Both the position numbers and the translations under genes were made by a program. A stretch of DNA of 38,932 nt from a virus, in IMG/VR virus record IMGVR_UViG_3300042691_022806, positions 1 through 38,932 of that record; one strand, written 5' to 3'. The notes below the pieces were generated by a model. The model was given only the letters and a program-made list of their open reading frames with translations. It had not been told where the DNA came from and did not search any database. Below, one piece after another: positions 1-8,961 of this stretch (the stretch's first letter is position 1; each line of letters opens with the position of its first letter).

Positions 1-1691
1 TTCTCTACGTAACAAAAGACGGAAACGATACAAACACAGGTAAGAAATTAGGTGATGCAAAGGCAACGATCAAAGCAGCAGTAGCGATTGCCTCAACAAT
101 TCCAGGAACAGTTGTTAAAGTATCTGCTGGAACTTATACAGAAGATAATCCAATTACAATCGGACCACAGGTTAGCATAGTTGGCGACAGTCTAAGAGAA
201 GTTACTGTCGTTCCTACTAATGCAAATCAGGATCTATTCTACGTTTCTCCTGGAAACTATGTTGCAGAAATGTCTTACAGTGGAACACTGAATCCAGGTA
301 AGGCAATTTTTGCATTTGATCCAAACGAAATCAAATATTTTGCACAGTCACCATACGTTCAGAACTGCACAAACTTTATTCCAAATAGTATTGGGATGAA
401 GATTGATGGATCAAAAGCAATTGGTCCATTGAAGTCAATGGTTGTTGACTCTTATACACAATACAATCAAGGTGGTATTGGAGTTTCAATCACAAACAGT
501 GGATATGCTCAATTAGTTTCTCTGTTCACAATTTGTGATGACATTGCTGTTTACTGTGGATCAGGCGCTGCTTGTGACCTGACGAACTCTAATGCTTCTT
601 TTGGTAACTATGCCCTTGTTGCTGATGGTGTTGGTGCGAAACAATATACTGGAATTATAACCTCAGCACTAAATGCAGGTTCTGATACTATTGTTTTAGA
701 TTTATCAACTCCAACACTTGGAGTTCAAACTGCAAGTTACAACAACACAACTGGTCTTTTAACGATTACAACAAACGCCAATCACAATTTAAGTGTTGGA
801 ATGGGCGTAACAATCGCTGGTCTTGGGTTTACTTGCCCATCTGGACCAGGTACATTAACATATCCAACTGGAAATTATGGATATGTATTTACTGTTGACT
901 CTGTTGGAGCAGCAAATAGTTTCTCTGCTTATGTGGGAGCATCGACTCTTCCTCACACTTATGTTGGTGGAGGAACAGTTGCGGTTGATGTTATAAGACC
1001 TTTTGATGGTCAGGTTGTTTATATTGAGAATTTATATTATACTGTTAATAAGATTAATATTACAAATCCTGGAAGTGGATATAACTCAACTCCAACGATT
1101 ACGATTGGAGATCCAAGCACTGGAAATGATTGGGGAGTAACTGCTACTGCCGTTGCAGAATTGGTTGGTGGATCAGTTACAAATATTGAGATGATATCGA
1201 ATGGTAGAGGATATACTTCAACACCAACTGTCACTTTCTCTGCTCCCGATGTTGGAATAAATACAGCAACGGGTACGGTAGAGTTGCTTCCAACTTACTA
1301 TTCAATAGTCAGATCTACTCCAATATCATCTGGAATATGTACAGTTACTCTGAATGAAAATATTCCATATAATGTTGGTGTAGGGACAACAGTTCCATTC
1401 TTTAAGCAGAGTAGAGTATTAGCTTCTGGACATTCTTTTGAGTATATTGGATCTGGGACAAATATAAATTCTTGTTTACCAGCACAAGGTGGTGTTCCTA
1501 TTCAAGCAAATGAGACTGATGCGAGAAATGGTGGACTAGTTGTTTATACAAGTACTGATCAATCAGGAAATTTCCGAATTGGTGATGGTGTTCAGATTAA
1601 CCAAGTCACAGGAACGATTTCTGGTACGTTCTATTCTAAGAGTTTGTTTGCCACAATGACACCATTTATACTCGCATTAGGAGGAGATTAA
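1..1691 (+). CDS. Beta-helix virion structural protein, 5' end missing
   Basis: The reading frame is open from position 3, upstream of the ATG at 270, so this is the C-terminal 563 residues of a larger protein and the ATG at 270 is internal. The first ~90 visible residues (YVTKDGNDTNTGKK, then a GTYTEDNP-type turn) look like the start of a right-handed parallel beta-helix (pectate-lyase-like) fold. The middle holds two related units of the form GxGYxSTPTxT (about 1068-1110 and 1206-1245). The C-terminus (GGLVVYTSTDQSGNFRIGDG, then a hydrophobic tail) is of a kind I associate with T4-like cyanophage structural proteins. Likely a tail or baseplate-associated virion protein. No catalytic motif is seen, so an enzymatic role is unsupported. 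Confidence 0.8.
   Translation, partial: LYVTKDGNDTNTGKKLGDAKATIKAAVAIASTIPGTVVKVSAGTYTEDNPITIGPQVSIVGDSLREVTVVPTNANQDLFYVSPGNYVAEMSYSGTLNPGKAIFAFDPNEIKYFAQSPYVQNCTNFIPNSIGMKIDGSKAIGPLKSMVVDSYTQYNQGGIGVSITNSGYAQLVSLFTICDDIAVYCGSGAACDLTNSNASFGNYALVADGVGAKQYTGIITSALNAGSDTIVLDLSTPTLGVQTASYNNTTGLLTITTNANHNLSVGMGVTIAGLGFTCPSGPGTLTYPTGNYGYVFTVDSVGAANSFSAYVGASTLPHTYVGGGTVAVDVIRPFDGQVVYIENLYYTVNKINITNPGSGYNSTPTITIGDPSTGNDWGVTATAVAELVGGSVTNIEMISNGRGYTSTPTVTFSAPDVGINTATGTVELLPTYYSIVRSTPISSGICTVTLNENIPYNVGVGTTVPFFKQSRVLASGHSFEYIGSGTNINSCLPAQGGVPIQANETDARNGGLVVYTSTDQSGNFRIGDGVQINQVTGTISGTFYSKSLFATMTPFILALGGD
1678..1686 (+). promoter_or_regulatory. Strong ribosome binding site (AGGAGGAGA)
   Basis: An AGGAGG core lies about 9 nt before the ATG at 1693 and inside the last codons of the preceding gene. 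It is one of few strong Shine-Dalgarno sites in the window and supports translational coupling of the two genes. Confidence 0.6.
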
Positions 1692-1692
1692 A

Positions 1693-2022
1693 ATGCCATT
1701 ACCATTAAACGTATATCAAACTATCACACAAGTTGTTGGTGTTAATACTGTCGGAATTTATACTGCACCTGTCGGATACAGTGGAATTATTTTGCTAGCA
1801 CAGGCAGCAAATATTGGATCTGACACTCATACCGTTTCTTTTTCTCATAAAAGATCTTCGGTAACTACTGAAATTGTAAAAGATTTGCCAATACCAGCAA
1901 ATGATTCAAGTAATTTATTGTTTGGTAAATTGATCCTTGAAAGTGGTGATTCTATTCAGATCAGTTCGAATAGTGCCACCAATATTAAATTCATCGGAAG
2001 CATCCTAGAAACTCTTAACTAA
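1693..2022 (+). CDS. Small virion structural protein (109 aa)
   Basis: A 109-residue, beta-rich, Thr/Ser/Ile-rich protein with no membrane segment or signal peptide. It starts 1 nt after the preceding stop, with a strong ribosome binding site, so it is probably co-translated with the beta-helix protein. In style it resembles the small proteins at 10747-11073 and 24073-24468: an N-terminal VxxVGIYTA-like strand, a polar middle, and a (D/A)P(I/A)xxxxS(S/T)-like segment before the last strands. Such short all-beta proteins are common beside cyanophage fibre genes. A role as fibre tip, collar or accessory virion protein is inference. No enzyme motif is visible. Confidence 0.7.
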   Translation: MPLPLNVYQTITQVVGVNTVGIYTAPVGYSGIILLAQAANIGSDTHTVSFSHKRSSVTTEIVKDLPIPANDSSNLLFGKLILESGDSIQISSNSATNIKFIGSILETLN

Positions 2023-2030
2023 TATTAGAA

Positions 2031-5000
2031 ATGTCCCAACCATATAAGAGCGGCAGACAACAGAATCTTAATCTTGGTATTACATCAATTACCGAGAGTC
2101 GCACAGTCTTACAAACGATTGGTAAAGTTGGTATTGGGACAACTAATGCACAACAGCATTCACTATTTGTTGTTGGATCTACAAATATTACTGGTGATAT
2201 TCGTGTAGGTGGTGCATCTACATTTGTTGGAGTCGGAACATTTAATAATGATTTGTATGTTGCAAATCAGTTATATGTTGGTGGAGTTAGTATTACTGGT
2301 GGCGCAACGGTTGGCGCAGATATTGTAACTAGAAATCTTCTAGCATCTGGTATATCTACACTTACTGGTCAAGTCAATGCCAATAGTGGATTAGATGTCA
2401 CTGGGCATACTGAACTTGATAATTTAAATGTAAGTGGTATTGCCACAATCAACAACCTGAATGTTCAGACAGGTTTTGATGTTTATGATACCACAGCAAC
2501 ATTCCATAACAATGTTCGTATTGATGGAAACCTAAGTATTGGTGGAACCGCAACGGTTATTGTTGCACAAGATTTAAAAGTATTTGATAAGGAAATAACT
2601 CTTGGCATTGCTACGAATGCTTTTGGTCAAGATATTTCAACTGATGATACTGCCAATCATGGTGGTATTGCGATTGCATCAACAGAAGGGTCACCGTTAG
2701 TAGATCTTTCTCTGGTTGGTTACAGCACAATGCCATCAACTTATAAACAGTTGATGTGGGTTGCTTCTAACTCATATGGTGTTGGAACAACCGATGCCTG
2801 GATGTTTAATTATGCAGTTGGTATTGGATCAACTCTTGTACCTAATGGTGCTTATCTGGCAGTTGGAGAAATCCAAGCAACGAAGGATACTCTTACTACT
2901 CCAAACCTCAATTCAACAAATCTTAATGTAACAAGTTCTTCAACTCTTGGTATTACATCAGCATCACAACTTTATGTTTCTGGTGTTTCTACTTTTGTTG
3001 GTGTAGGAACTTTCCAGAACGATCTTTATGTTGGTGGTGATCTATATGTTAGAGATGATGTATTTCTTGATGAACTAACTTCAAGAAATCTAAGAGTTAC
3101 TGGTCTTACAACCGTTGGCACTGTATCTGCAATCAGTGTAAATGCAAGTGGTATTATCACTGCAAATAGTTTCAGACCTAGCAGTGGTTTTATTCAGGCG
3201 GCAGATGGTACTAACTCACTCTACATTTATAATGGATCTGGAAATGTAGCATTTCAAGGAACGATTGGTGCTTCAAGCATTAATAATGGGCAAGGATATC
3301 AGGCGATTAACTTCACCACAACATCCACACCAACAGTTCTCATTCCAAATGATCTGAATGTAACTGGTCTCACAACTCTTTCCTCTGCTGGTGGTATTAC
3401 GACTACTGGTGGAGATCTTTATGTTGGTGGTGATCTCTACATTAAAGATGACCTATTCTTTGATGAGTTTACTGCCCGAAATGCAACAGTAACTGGCACT
3501 ACAACTCTTGGATTCACAACTACTGGACAACTTTATACTAAAAATATAGAAATTGCTGGTGTTGCAACGTTTAGAGGAAATGCATATTTTGGTGATACTG
3601 ATGTTCTTAATTTTGGTGATGGTAACGACTTACAAGTATTTCACGATGGATCAAATAGTTATGTAAGAGAAACTGGATCTGGTAGTCTTGTTCTTGCATC
3701 TGATGGTGTAGGTGTTGATGTATACAATGTTGCTCAGGGAGAATATCAGGCACGTTTTATTAATAATGGTGCTGTTGAGTTATATCATAATAATGTTAAG
3801 CGTCTTGAAACAACTGGATATGGTATAACAGTTTATGATACCATTCAAGCACCACAAATTAATATTAGTGGTATAGGTACAATTGATGGAGTAACAATTT
3901 CATCTGGAATTATTACATCATCAAATCCTGGTGTTACAACCATCAAATATTATGGAGATGGTTCAAACCTATTTGGTGTTAACGCCTTTAATGTTGTTAA
4001 TCAGGTTTTATCTGCATCACCTGTTTATCCAACATTTGCAAATAGTATTGGTGTCACATCCATTGGTATTTCTCCAACTGAGATGGGATATGTTCCTTCT
4101 AGTGGCAATCTTGGTATTGGTTCGACAAATCCAACTGCTAAATTGCAGGTCATTGGTGATGTCATCATTAGTGGGATCACAACACTAGGATCTGGTGCCA
4201 CTACAACTCAAACACTATTCACAAATCAGTTAAGTGTTTCTGGTGTATCAACATTCATTGGAGTTACTACAAGCAAGTCAACCATTTTTGGAAATCAGTT
4301 AAGTGTTTCTGGTGTTTCGACACTGGCAACACTTCACGCTCCAAAACTAACTCCTGATGGAACTGACTTTGGTGGATCCGAATATCTTGCAAAGGCAGAT
4401 GGTGCTGGTGGTTGGACTTGGGCAAGTGTTCCAGGAATATTCTCAGTCAATAATATTCTGAATGGTTTTATTGTCAAGGATGAAGGAGTTGTAGTAGGAA
4501 CTGCTGGAAGCATTACAACCCTTGATTTTAAAGGAAATAATATTATTGCAACGGCAGATCCACAACCAAATGGTATTGCAACTGTTCGTGTATCTGATAC
4601 TCCAACTTTCGATTCTCTTGTAGTTAACACTGGAATTACAACATTAGGAGTTACAACTTCTACATCACTATTCTCAAATCAACTCAGTGTTTCTGGACTT
4701 TCTACCTTTATTGGTGTAGGAACATTTAGAAGTGATTTATATGTTGGTGGAAACCTTTACATTCAGAACGACCTTGTATTTGATGAGGCAACAGTTCGTA
4801 ATATTAATGTAACTGGAGTATCAAGTTTAGGTATTGCCTCAGCAACAACCTTATTTGTTTCTGGTATTTCTACATTTAACAATGTTGTTAACATTGGTTC
4901 TGCGATTACTGCATATCCTGCAACTGGTATTATCAGTGCCACAGCATTCTATGGTGATGGTTCAAACCTTGCTAATACTGGATCCACATTAAACGCCGCA

Positions 5001-5882
5001 TCTGGAACTCAAAGACTAGTATTAACAAGCCAGACAACTGGCACAATGACTCAATCGGCAACAAACTCCGATTTGGTCTATGATTCGTCCACTAATACTT
5101 TAAGTGGAACTAACTTTGCACCCACACAACTAAGTGTTTCTGGTGTTTCTACGTTTAGTGGACCAGTAAGCACAGGTACTACGACAGGATTTTCTGGTCA
5201 GTATTTACAGTCCACTGGTATTGGTGTTACTTGGGCAACGTTCCCAACTTTAAGAACCACTCAAACTAATGTTGCAACAAATGGGCAAACAACATTTAGT
5301 TTTGCTTATAATGTAAACTTCCTTGATGTATTTGTCAATGGTGTTAAGTTAACTTCAAGTGAATATACTGCTGTAAACGGATCTACAATTACTCTGAGTT
5401 CACCTGCATTTGATAATGATATTGTTGAGTTTGTTTCTTATAACACAACCAGCACTGGTGGATCTGGTGGTGGTGGAGGTGCCACTATAATTGATGACCT
5501 TACTGATGTTAATCTATCATTACCAGTAGCGGCGGGAGAAAATCTTACTTACAATGGAACTAGTTGGGTAAATGATTATACGGCAACTGCAACAACTTCA
5601 TCAACATCTCAAACTACAATTCATTCATTATCATCTTCAACATATCGTTCTGTTGAATATACCATTCAGGCAACACAAGGATTGAAGTATCACCTCACTA
5701 AGTTACTTGTTGTACACGACGGTCTTATTGCATATCATACTGAATATGGAACGGTATTTACGATTGATTCACTTGGAACATTTGATGTTGATATTTCTGG
5801 TGGCAATATTCGTTTGCGTGTAACTCCATCGGCAGCAATAACAACAAACTATAAAATTAAGTTCACTGCAATTAAGGTCTGA
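2031..5882 (+). CDS. Large repetitive tail-fibre-like protein (1283 aa)
   Basis: The largest gene of the window. It is built of short beta-strand repeats of the form (L/Y)SVSGVSTFxGVGTF and IxTRNLxVTG. A ~55-60-residue unit (VGTF..DLYVGGxLYIxxDLxFDE) recurs about four times, near 2215-2365, 2960-3115, 3410-3570 and 4675-4825. Two GDGSNL motifs lie near residues ~640 and ~975. Around 3600-3840 is a GDGNDLxxFHDGSNSY...ELYHNN module shared with the proteins at 5915 and 23345. Near the C-terminus is a QTTFSFAYN...DVFVNGVKL domain also found in the 29647 protein, followed by a GGGGG linker and a final beta domain. Most likely a trimeric fibre or whisker-like virion component. No intramolecular-chaperone (S74-type) ending is recognisable. 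Confidence 0.8.
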   Translation: MSQPYKSGRQQNLNLGITSITESRTVLQTIGKVGIGTTNAQQHSLFVVGSTNITGDIRVGGASTFVGVGTFNNDLYVANQLYVGGVSITGGATVGADIVTRNLLASGISTLTGQVNANSGLDVTGHTELDNLNVSGIATINNLNVQTGFDVYDTTATFHNNVRIDGNLSIGGTATVIVAQDLKVFDKEITLGIATNAFGQDISTDDTANHGGIAIASTEGSPLVDLSLVGYSTMPSTYKQLMWVASNSYGVGTTDAWMFNYAVGIGSTLVPNGAYLAVGEIQATKDTLTTPNLNSTNLNVTSSSTLGITSASQLYVSGVSTFVGVGTFQNDLYVGGDLYVRDDVFLDELTSRNLRVTGLTTVGTVSAISVNASGIITANSFRPSSGFIQAADGTNSLYIYNGSGNVAFQGTIGASSINNGQGYQAINFTTTSTPTVLIPNDLNVTGLTTLSSAGGITTTGGDLYVGGDLYIKDDLFFDEFTARNATVTGTTTLGFTTTGQLYTKNIEIAGVATFRGNAYFGDTDVLNFGDGNDLQVFHDGSNSYVRETGSGSLVLASDGVGVDVYNVAQGEYQARFINNGAVELYHNNVKRLETTGYGITVYDTIQAPQINISGIGTIDGVTISSGIITSSNPGVTTIKYYGDGSNLFGVNAFNVVNQVLSASPVYPTFANSIGVTSIGISPTEMGYVPSSGNLGIGSTNPTAKLQVIGDVIISGITTLGSGATTTQTLFTNQLSVSGVSTFIGVTTSKSTIFGNQLSVSGVSTLATLHAPKLTPDGTDFGGSEYLAKADGAGGWTWASVPGIFSVNNILNGFIVKDEGVVVGTAGSITTLDFKGNNIIATADPQPNGIATVRVSDTPTFDSLVVNTGITTLGVTTSTSLFSNQLSVSGLSTFIGVGTFRSDLYVGGNLYIQNDLVFDEATVRNINVTGVSSLGIASATTLFVSGISTFNNVVNIGSAITAYPATGIISATAFYGDGSNLANTGSTLNAASGTQRLVLTSQTTGTMTQSATNSDLVYDSSTNTLSGTNFAPTQLSVSGVSTFSGPVSTGTTTGFSGQYLQSTGIGVTWATFPTLRTTQTNVATNGQTTFSFAYNVNFLDVFVNGVKLTSSEYTAVNGSTITLSSPAFDNDIVEFVSYNTTSTGGSGGGGGATIIDDLTDVNLSLPVAAGENLTYNGTSWVNDYTATATTSSTSQTTIHSLSSSTYRSVEYTIQATQGLKYHLTKLLVVHDGLIAYHTEYGTVFTIDSLGTFDVDISGGNIRLRVTPSAAITTNYKIKFTAIKV
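4223..4315 (+). repeat. 24-bp identical direct repeats inside the large fibre gene
   Basis: The same 24 nt, encoding the LSVSGV repeat core, occur at 4223-4246 and 4292-4315, 69 nt apart and in the same frame. A close variant lies near 5125-5145. Recombination or slippage between copies would change fibre length by whole codons. Confidence 0.75.
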
Positions 5883-5888
5883 TAAATA
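5881..5888 (+). promoter_or_regulatory. T4-type late promoter GATAAATA
   Basis: A 7/8 match to the T4 late box TATAAATA, followed by CCTAAAAA. It overlaps the stop codon of the large fibre gene and lies 26 nt before the TTG start at 5915. Confidence 0.75.
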
Positions 5889-5914
5889 CCTAAAAACTAA
5901 GGGGATAGTGAACC

Positions 5915-7102
5915 TTGGCTAATCAGAATTTTAGAGTCAAAAATGGACTCGAAGTAGGTACAAGTGTAACAATAAGTGCAGGAATTGTAACTGCCAATTC
6001 TTTTGTAGGTAATGGAAGCCAACTAACAAATTTATCTGCAAATTATGCTAGTGTAAGTGGAGTATCATCATCAGTTGTTGGTGGTGCGGTATCTGCAACT
6101 AGTTTAAGAGTAACTGGTATTTCTACATTTGATGGTGCAGTAAATCTAAGAAACGGGTATAATTTAAATATTGGTGATAATAATGATCTGAGGATTTACA
6201 ATGATGGAACCGACAGTAGAATTGAAGAGACTGGTTCGGGATCTCTTTATATATCAGGATCTGATATTAATATTCAACAGCATTCTACGAACAAAAATTT
6301 CGCAAGATTCGTAGGTCCTGCTGCTGAACTTTATTATGATAACAATAGAAAGTTATCAACATCTGGTATAGGAGTTACTGTTACTGGAACTCTTGTTGCT
6401 GATCATATTAATTTAAGTGGTGTCGCTACTGCTACAACTTTTATTGGAACTTTAAGTGGAAATGCTAGCAGTGCAACTTATGCCACTAACGCTGGTATTG
6501 CTACTTATTCTGCTAGTGCTGGTATTGCTACTTATTCTGCTAGTGCTGGTATCGCCACCTATGCTACTAACGCTGGTATTTCTACCGTTGCACAAGGTTT
6601 AACTGGAACTCCTAATATTATTGTCAATAATATTAATTCTTCCGGGATTTCTACATTAGGGATAGTACAAATTTCCTCTGGTATTATTACTGCAACATCG
6701 GGTATTGTTACTTATTATGGTAATATATCTAATACTATATCTGGAAGATGGACATTAGGTGCAAGTGGATCAAGTCATTATACTTTTGTCGGTGTTGGAT
6801 TTACTGAAACTACTAATGATCCAACTTTATATTTAAAGAGGGGAGAAATTTATGAATTTGTAAATAACTCTGGTGGATCTCATCCATTTCAAATTCGTGT
6901 ATCTAATGGTGGTGCCGCTTATAATAATGGAGTTACTAATAATGGCGCTTCTTCTGGGACCATAAGATTTGAAGTTCCCTATAATGCACCAGATACTTTG
7001 TACTATCAGTGTACAAATCATTCATCAATGGGTGGTGACATTAAAATTCTTGGTGGATCGGGGGGAGGAATTAGTGCTATTAATTGGATAAATTCTTTGT
7101 AA
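5915..7102 (+). CDS. Fibre-like protein with C-terminal cupredoxin-like domain (395 aa)
   Basis: Starts with TTG at 5915, behind an AAGGGG ribosome binding site and a late promoter; the alternative GTG at 5908 runs straight into a stop. Order of parts: N-terminal MANQNFRVKNGLEVG module; VGNGSQLTNL motif (residues ~30-40); a GDNNDLRIYNDG...ELYYDN module (~85-150); a tandem nine-residue AGIATYSAS repeat (~190-220); a GLTGTPNI segment; then a cupredoxin-like domain (~276-378). In that domain H323 (SHPFQI), C366, H369 and M372 (CTNHSSM) match the order of type 1 copper ligands, although the C-x2-H-x2-M spacing is one to two residues tighter than in plastocyanin or azurin. Probably a virion protein. 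Copper binding is not proven. Confidence 0.78.
   Translation: MANQNFRVKNGLEVGTSVTISAGIVTANSFVGNGSQLTNLSANYASVSGVSSSVVGGAVSATSLRVTGISTFDGAVNLRNGYNLNIGDNNDLRIYNDGTDSRIEETGSGSLYISGSDINIQQHSTNKNFARFVGPAAELYYDNNRKLSTSGIGVTVTGTLVADHINLSGVATATTFIGTLSGNASSATYATNAGIATYSASAGIATYSASAGIATYATNAGISTVAQGLTGTPNIIVNNINSSGISTLGIVQISSGIITATSGIVTYYGNISNTISGRWTLGASGSSHYTFVGVGFTETTNDPTLYLKRGEIYEFVNNSGGSHPFQIRVSNGGAAYNNGVTNNGASSGTIRFEVPYNAPDTLYYQCTNHSSMGGDIKILGGSGGGISAINWINSL
6473..6589 (+). repeat. 27-bp tandem repeat coding AGIATYSAS
   Basis: Two identical 27-nt units (6491-6517 and 6518-6544) are flanked by diverged half or full units from 6473 and up to about 6589. The period is nine codons, so copy-number change keeps the frame. 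Confidence 0.8.
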
Positions 7103-7107
7103 TAATT

Positions 7108-7115
7108 AATAAATA
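7108..7115 (+). promoter_or_regulatory. T4-type late promoter AATAAATA
   Basis: A 7/8 match to TATAAATA, 24 nt before the ATG at 7140, in the short gap between two late genes. Confidence 0.65.
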
Positions 7116-7139
7116 ACTCAATGGGTAGATCTCTAAGAA

Positions 7140-7508
7140 ATGGCTAATCCAAATATTATATCTGCAACTAGTTTAACTGGCAATTCTAAGGTTGTTAATT
7201 TAACAACAACTAACAATACCGGTATTGTTACTAATTCAATTTCTAGTAATCAAGTATACAGAGTAACTTGTATTCGTGCGACAAATTATGATGGTACAAA
7301 TGCTGCTGATATATCAGTATCAATTTACGATGCTAGTGAGGCATCTACTGGATATCTAGCATATACAATCAACGTTGTCGCAGATTCAACTTTTAATGTC
7401 ATTGATAAAACGGAAACTGTTTATCTTGAGGAGGGTGATTACATTTCCGCCCAGTCTAGTGCAGCAAATGATATTTCTGTTTATTGTAGTTATGAGGTCA
7501 TTGGATAA
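7140..7508 (+). CDS. Small virion protein, paralogue of the 37068 gene (122 aa)
   Basis: An all-beta protein without a recognisable enzyme motif. It aligns along its length with the protein at 37068-37439: shared MAxPNI start, YRVTCIxAxNxDGT/YRINSIIVANDDGT, ADSTFNVIDK/ADSTLVVLDR, YLEEGDYI/YLLENKSI and a final (V/C)CSYE ending. Both paralogues sit directly before a glycine-rich gene. Here the stop and the next start overlap as TAATG, so the two products are probably made together. A role as a connector for the following glycine-rich adhesin is inference from this conserved pairing. Confidence 0.72.
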   Translation: MANPNIISATSLTGNSKVVNLTTTNNTGIVTNSISSNQVYRVTCIRATNYDGTNAADISVSIYDASEASTGYLAYTINVVADSTFNVIDKTETVYLEEGDYISAQSSAANDISVYCSYEVIG

Positions 7509-8302
7509 TGAACAAGGACATACTTGGAGGTTTTAAAGGCAATACCAGCACTTTAATTACTGCAAATGTTACAAGTATTCCTAGTGGAAAATACACTGCT
7601 AATGAGATTATGAAATTGAGATATAGGGGTAGTTGGCCAATTTGGTCTGCTGGTGAGGGTAGAGGAGATTATTTTCCAAACCCAGGAGCGGGAACTACAA
7701 ACTTCACTCAAGTTTTACCACAGGCAACACACGTAATTGTAATTGCTGCTGGTGGTGGAGGTAGTGGGGCAGCAGACAATGACTGTCAGGGGCAAGGTCC
7801 TGGCGGTTCTGGGGGATTTGGAAAGGCATTAGTTTCTTTATCTGCCGTAGGATCAAATGTTGCCAACTTTAATGTTGGATCTGGTGGACCTGGTATTAGT
7901 GGAAATGATGCTGAGGGTGTTGCTGGGAATGCTACGAATGTAACAATAGGAAATTTTAGTATTACAGCGAATGGTGGTGGAGGGGGATATAGTAAAAACA
8001 ATGGTGGTAATGCTGGAAATAGTGGAAACTGCTCTTCAAATAATGCCTTATTATTTTCTACGAGTAATGTTTTTTATAGTCCACTTTTAAATAGAATGAC
8101 TAGTGTTGCTGATGCAACATTCCAGACTGTTAGAACCAGTGTTGGTGGAGGTGGTGGCGGTTGTGGTGGTTCTAGTGGACCGGGAACTAATGGATTTGTT
8201 TATTTGAGATATGGTAGCGGCATTAATGCATCTACTACCTTGACACCTGCACAAGATCCACCTTCATCTGGGAATATTCACCCATATACTGCATCGTATT
8301 AA
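7508..8302 (+). CDS. Glycine-rich putative adhesin (264 aa)
   Basis: A leading ~80-residue region is followed by a glycine-rich domain (THVIVIAAGGGGSG, then GGSGGFG and GGGGGYSKNNGG) and an ending with GGGGGGCGG. The VIVIAAGGGG strand followed by Gly runs matches the phage glycine-rich domain also seen at 18794, 24471 and 37475, but this copy is shorter and more diverged. Such domains in T4-like adhesins (Salmonella phage S16 gp38) form packed polyglycine II helices, so a receptor-binding role is plausible. It overlaps the preceding gene by 1 nt and is followed after 17 nt by an oxygenase gene, a possible modifying enzyme. Confidence 0.72.
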   Translation: MNKDILGGFKGNTSTLITANVTSIPSGKYTANEIMKLRYRGSWPIWSAGEGRGDYFPNPGAGTTNFTQVLPQATHVIVIAAGGGGSGAADNDCQGQGPGGSGGFGKALVSLSAVGSNVANFNVGSGGPGISGNDAEGVAGNATNVTIGNFSITANGGGGGYSKNNGGNAGNSGNCSSNNALLFSTSNVFYSPLLNRMTSVADATFQTVRTSVGGGGGGCGGSSGPGTNGFVYLRYGSGINASTTLTPAQDPPSSGNIHPYTASY

Positions 8303-8319
8303 TTTTTTAATTTTTTCTT

Positions 8320-8958
8320 ATGTTTACTGATTTTGTTGAAATATATCAAACTAATCTTGATTGTCAAAAAATTATTGATTGGTTTAATATTAATAAAGAA
8401 CTTCAAGGTCAAGGAGTCATATCCGAAGACAATAAAATTTGTGTTAAAATAGATAAAAAAAATACTACTGATATTTCTTTATCATTAGCGAAAGTGAAAA
8501 ATGATACATCTCTTTCTGAAATTTTTTATCCTTTATTTCTTAATCTGAAAGGGGCATTCGAACAATATATTAAAAAGTATAATATTCTAGATGATGTTAA
8601 GATCGAAATTGATGACAAGTTTAATATTCAACACTACAAAAATAAACAACATTTTAAAAAATTTCATTTTGAATCATCTGGGTCCAAACATAGGAAAAGA
8701 ATACTGACCTGGATGATATACTTGAATGATGTTCCTAATGGTGGGCACACAGTATTTCCATATTATAATTACACTATTCAACCAATAAAAGGACACATAC
8801 TAATATGGCCAGCTGAGTTTACCCATACTCATTTTGGAGATACTGTTATTGATGAAAAATATATTGCTACTGGATGGTTTAATCTACTAGACAGTGACGA
8901 TTATTTTAGCGAACAAATTAAAACTTTGAACGAAGAACCAATTTATTTTAATGTTTAA
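8320..8958 (+). CDS. 2OG-Fe(II) oxygenase, prolyl 4-hydroxylase-like (212 aa)
   Basis: Double-stranded beta-helix oxygenase. The core FHFESSGS...TWMIYLNDVPNGG, then IWPAEFTHTHFG and KYIATGW, is that of phage prolyl-4-hydroxylase-like proteins. Predicted iron ligands are H116 and E118 (H-x-E rather than the usual H-x-D) with H169 or H171 as the distal ligand; K180 fits the 2-oxoglutarate-binding lysine. These enzymes hydroxylate Pro or other side chains using O2 and 2-oxoglutarate. It lies directly after a glycine-rich adhesin gene and has no clear Shine-Dalgarno site, only a T-rich leader. Base composition is visibly more AT-rich than the fibre genes, hinting at separate acquisition. The substrate is unknown; the adjacent adhesin is a candidate. 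Confidence 0.82.
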   Translation: MFTDFVEIYQTNLDCQKIIDWFNINKELQGQGVISEDNKICVKIDKKNTTDISLSLAKVKNDTSLSEIFYPLFLNLKGAFEQYIKKYNILDDVKIEIDDKFNIQHYKNKQHFKKFHFESSGSKHRKRILTWMIYLNDVPNGGHTVFPYYNYTIQPIKGHILIWPAEFTHTHFGDTVIDEKYIATGWFNLLDSDDYFSEQIKTLNEEPIYFNV

Positions 8959-8961
8959 ACT

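Noticed and set aside
8303-8319. T-rich stretch before the 8320 gene as a terminator
   Set aside because: No GC-rich stem precedes the T tracts.
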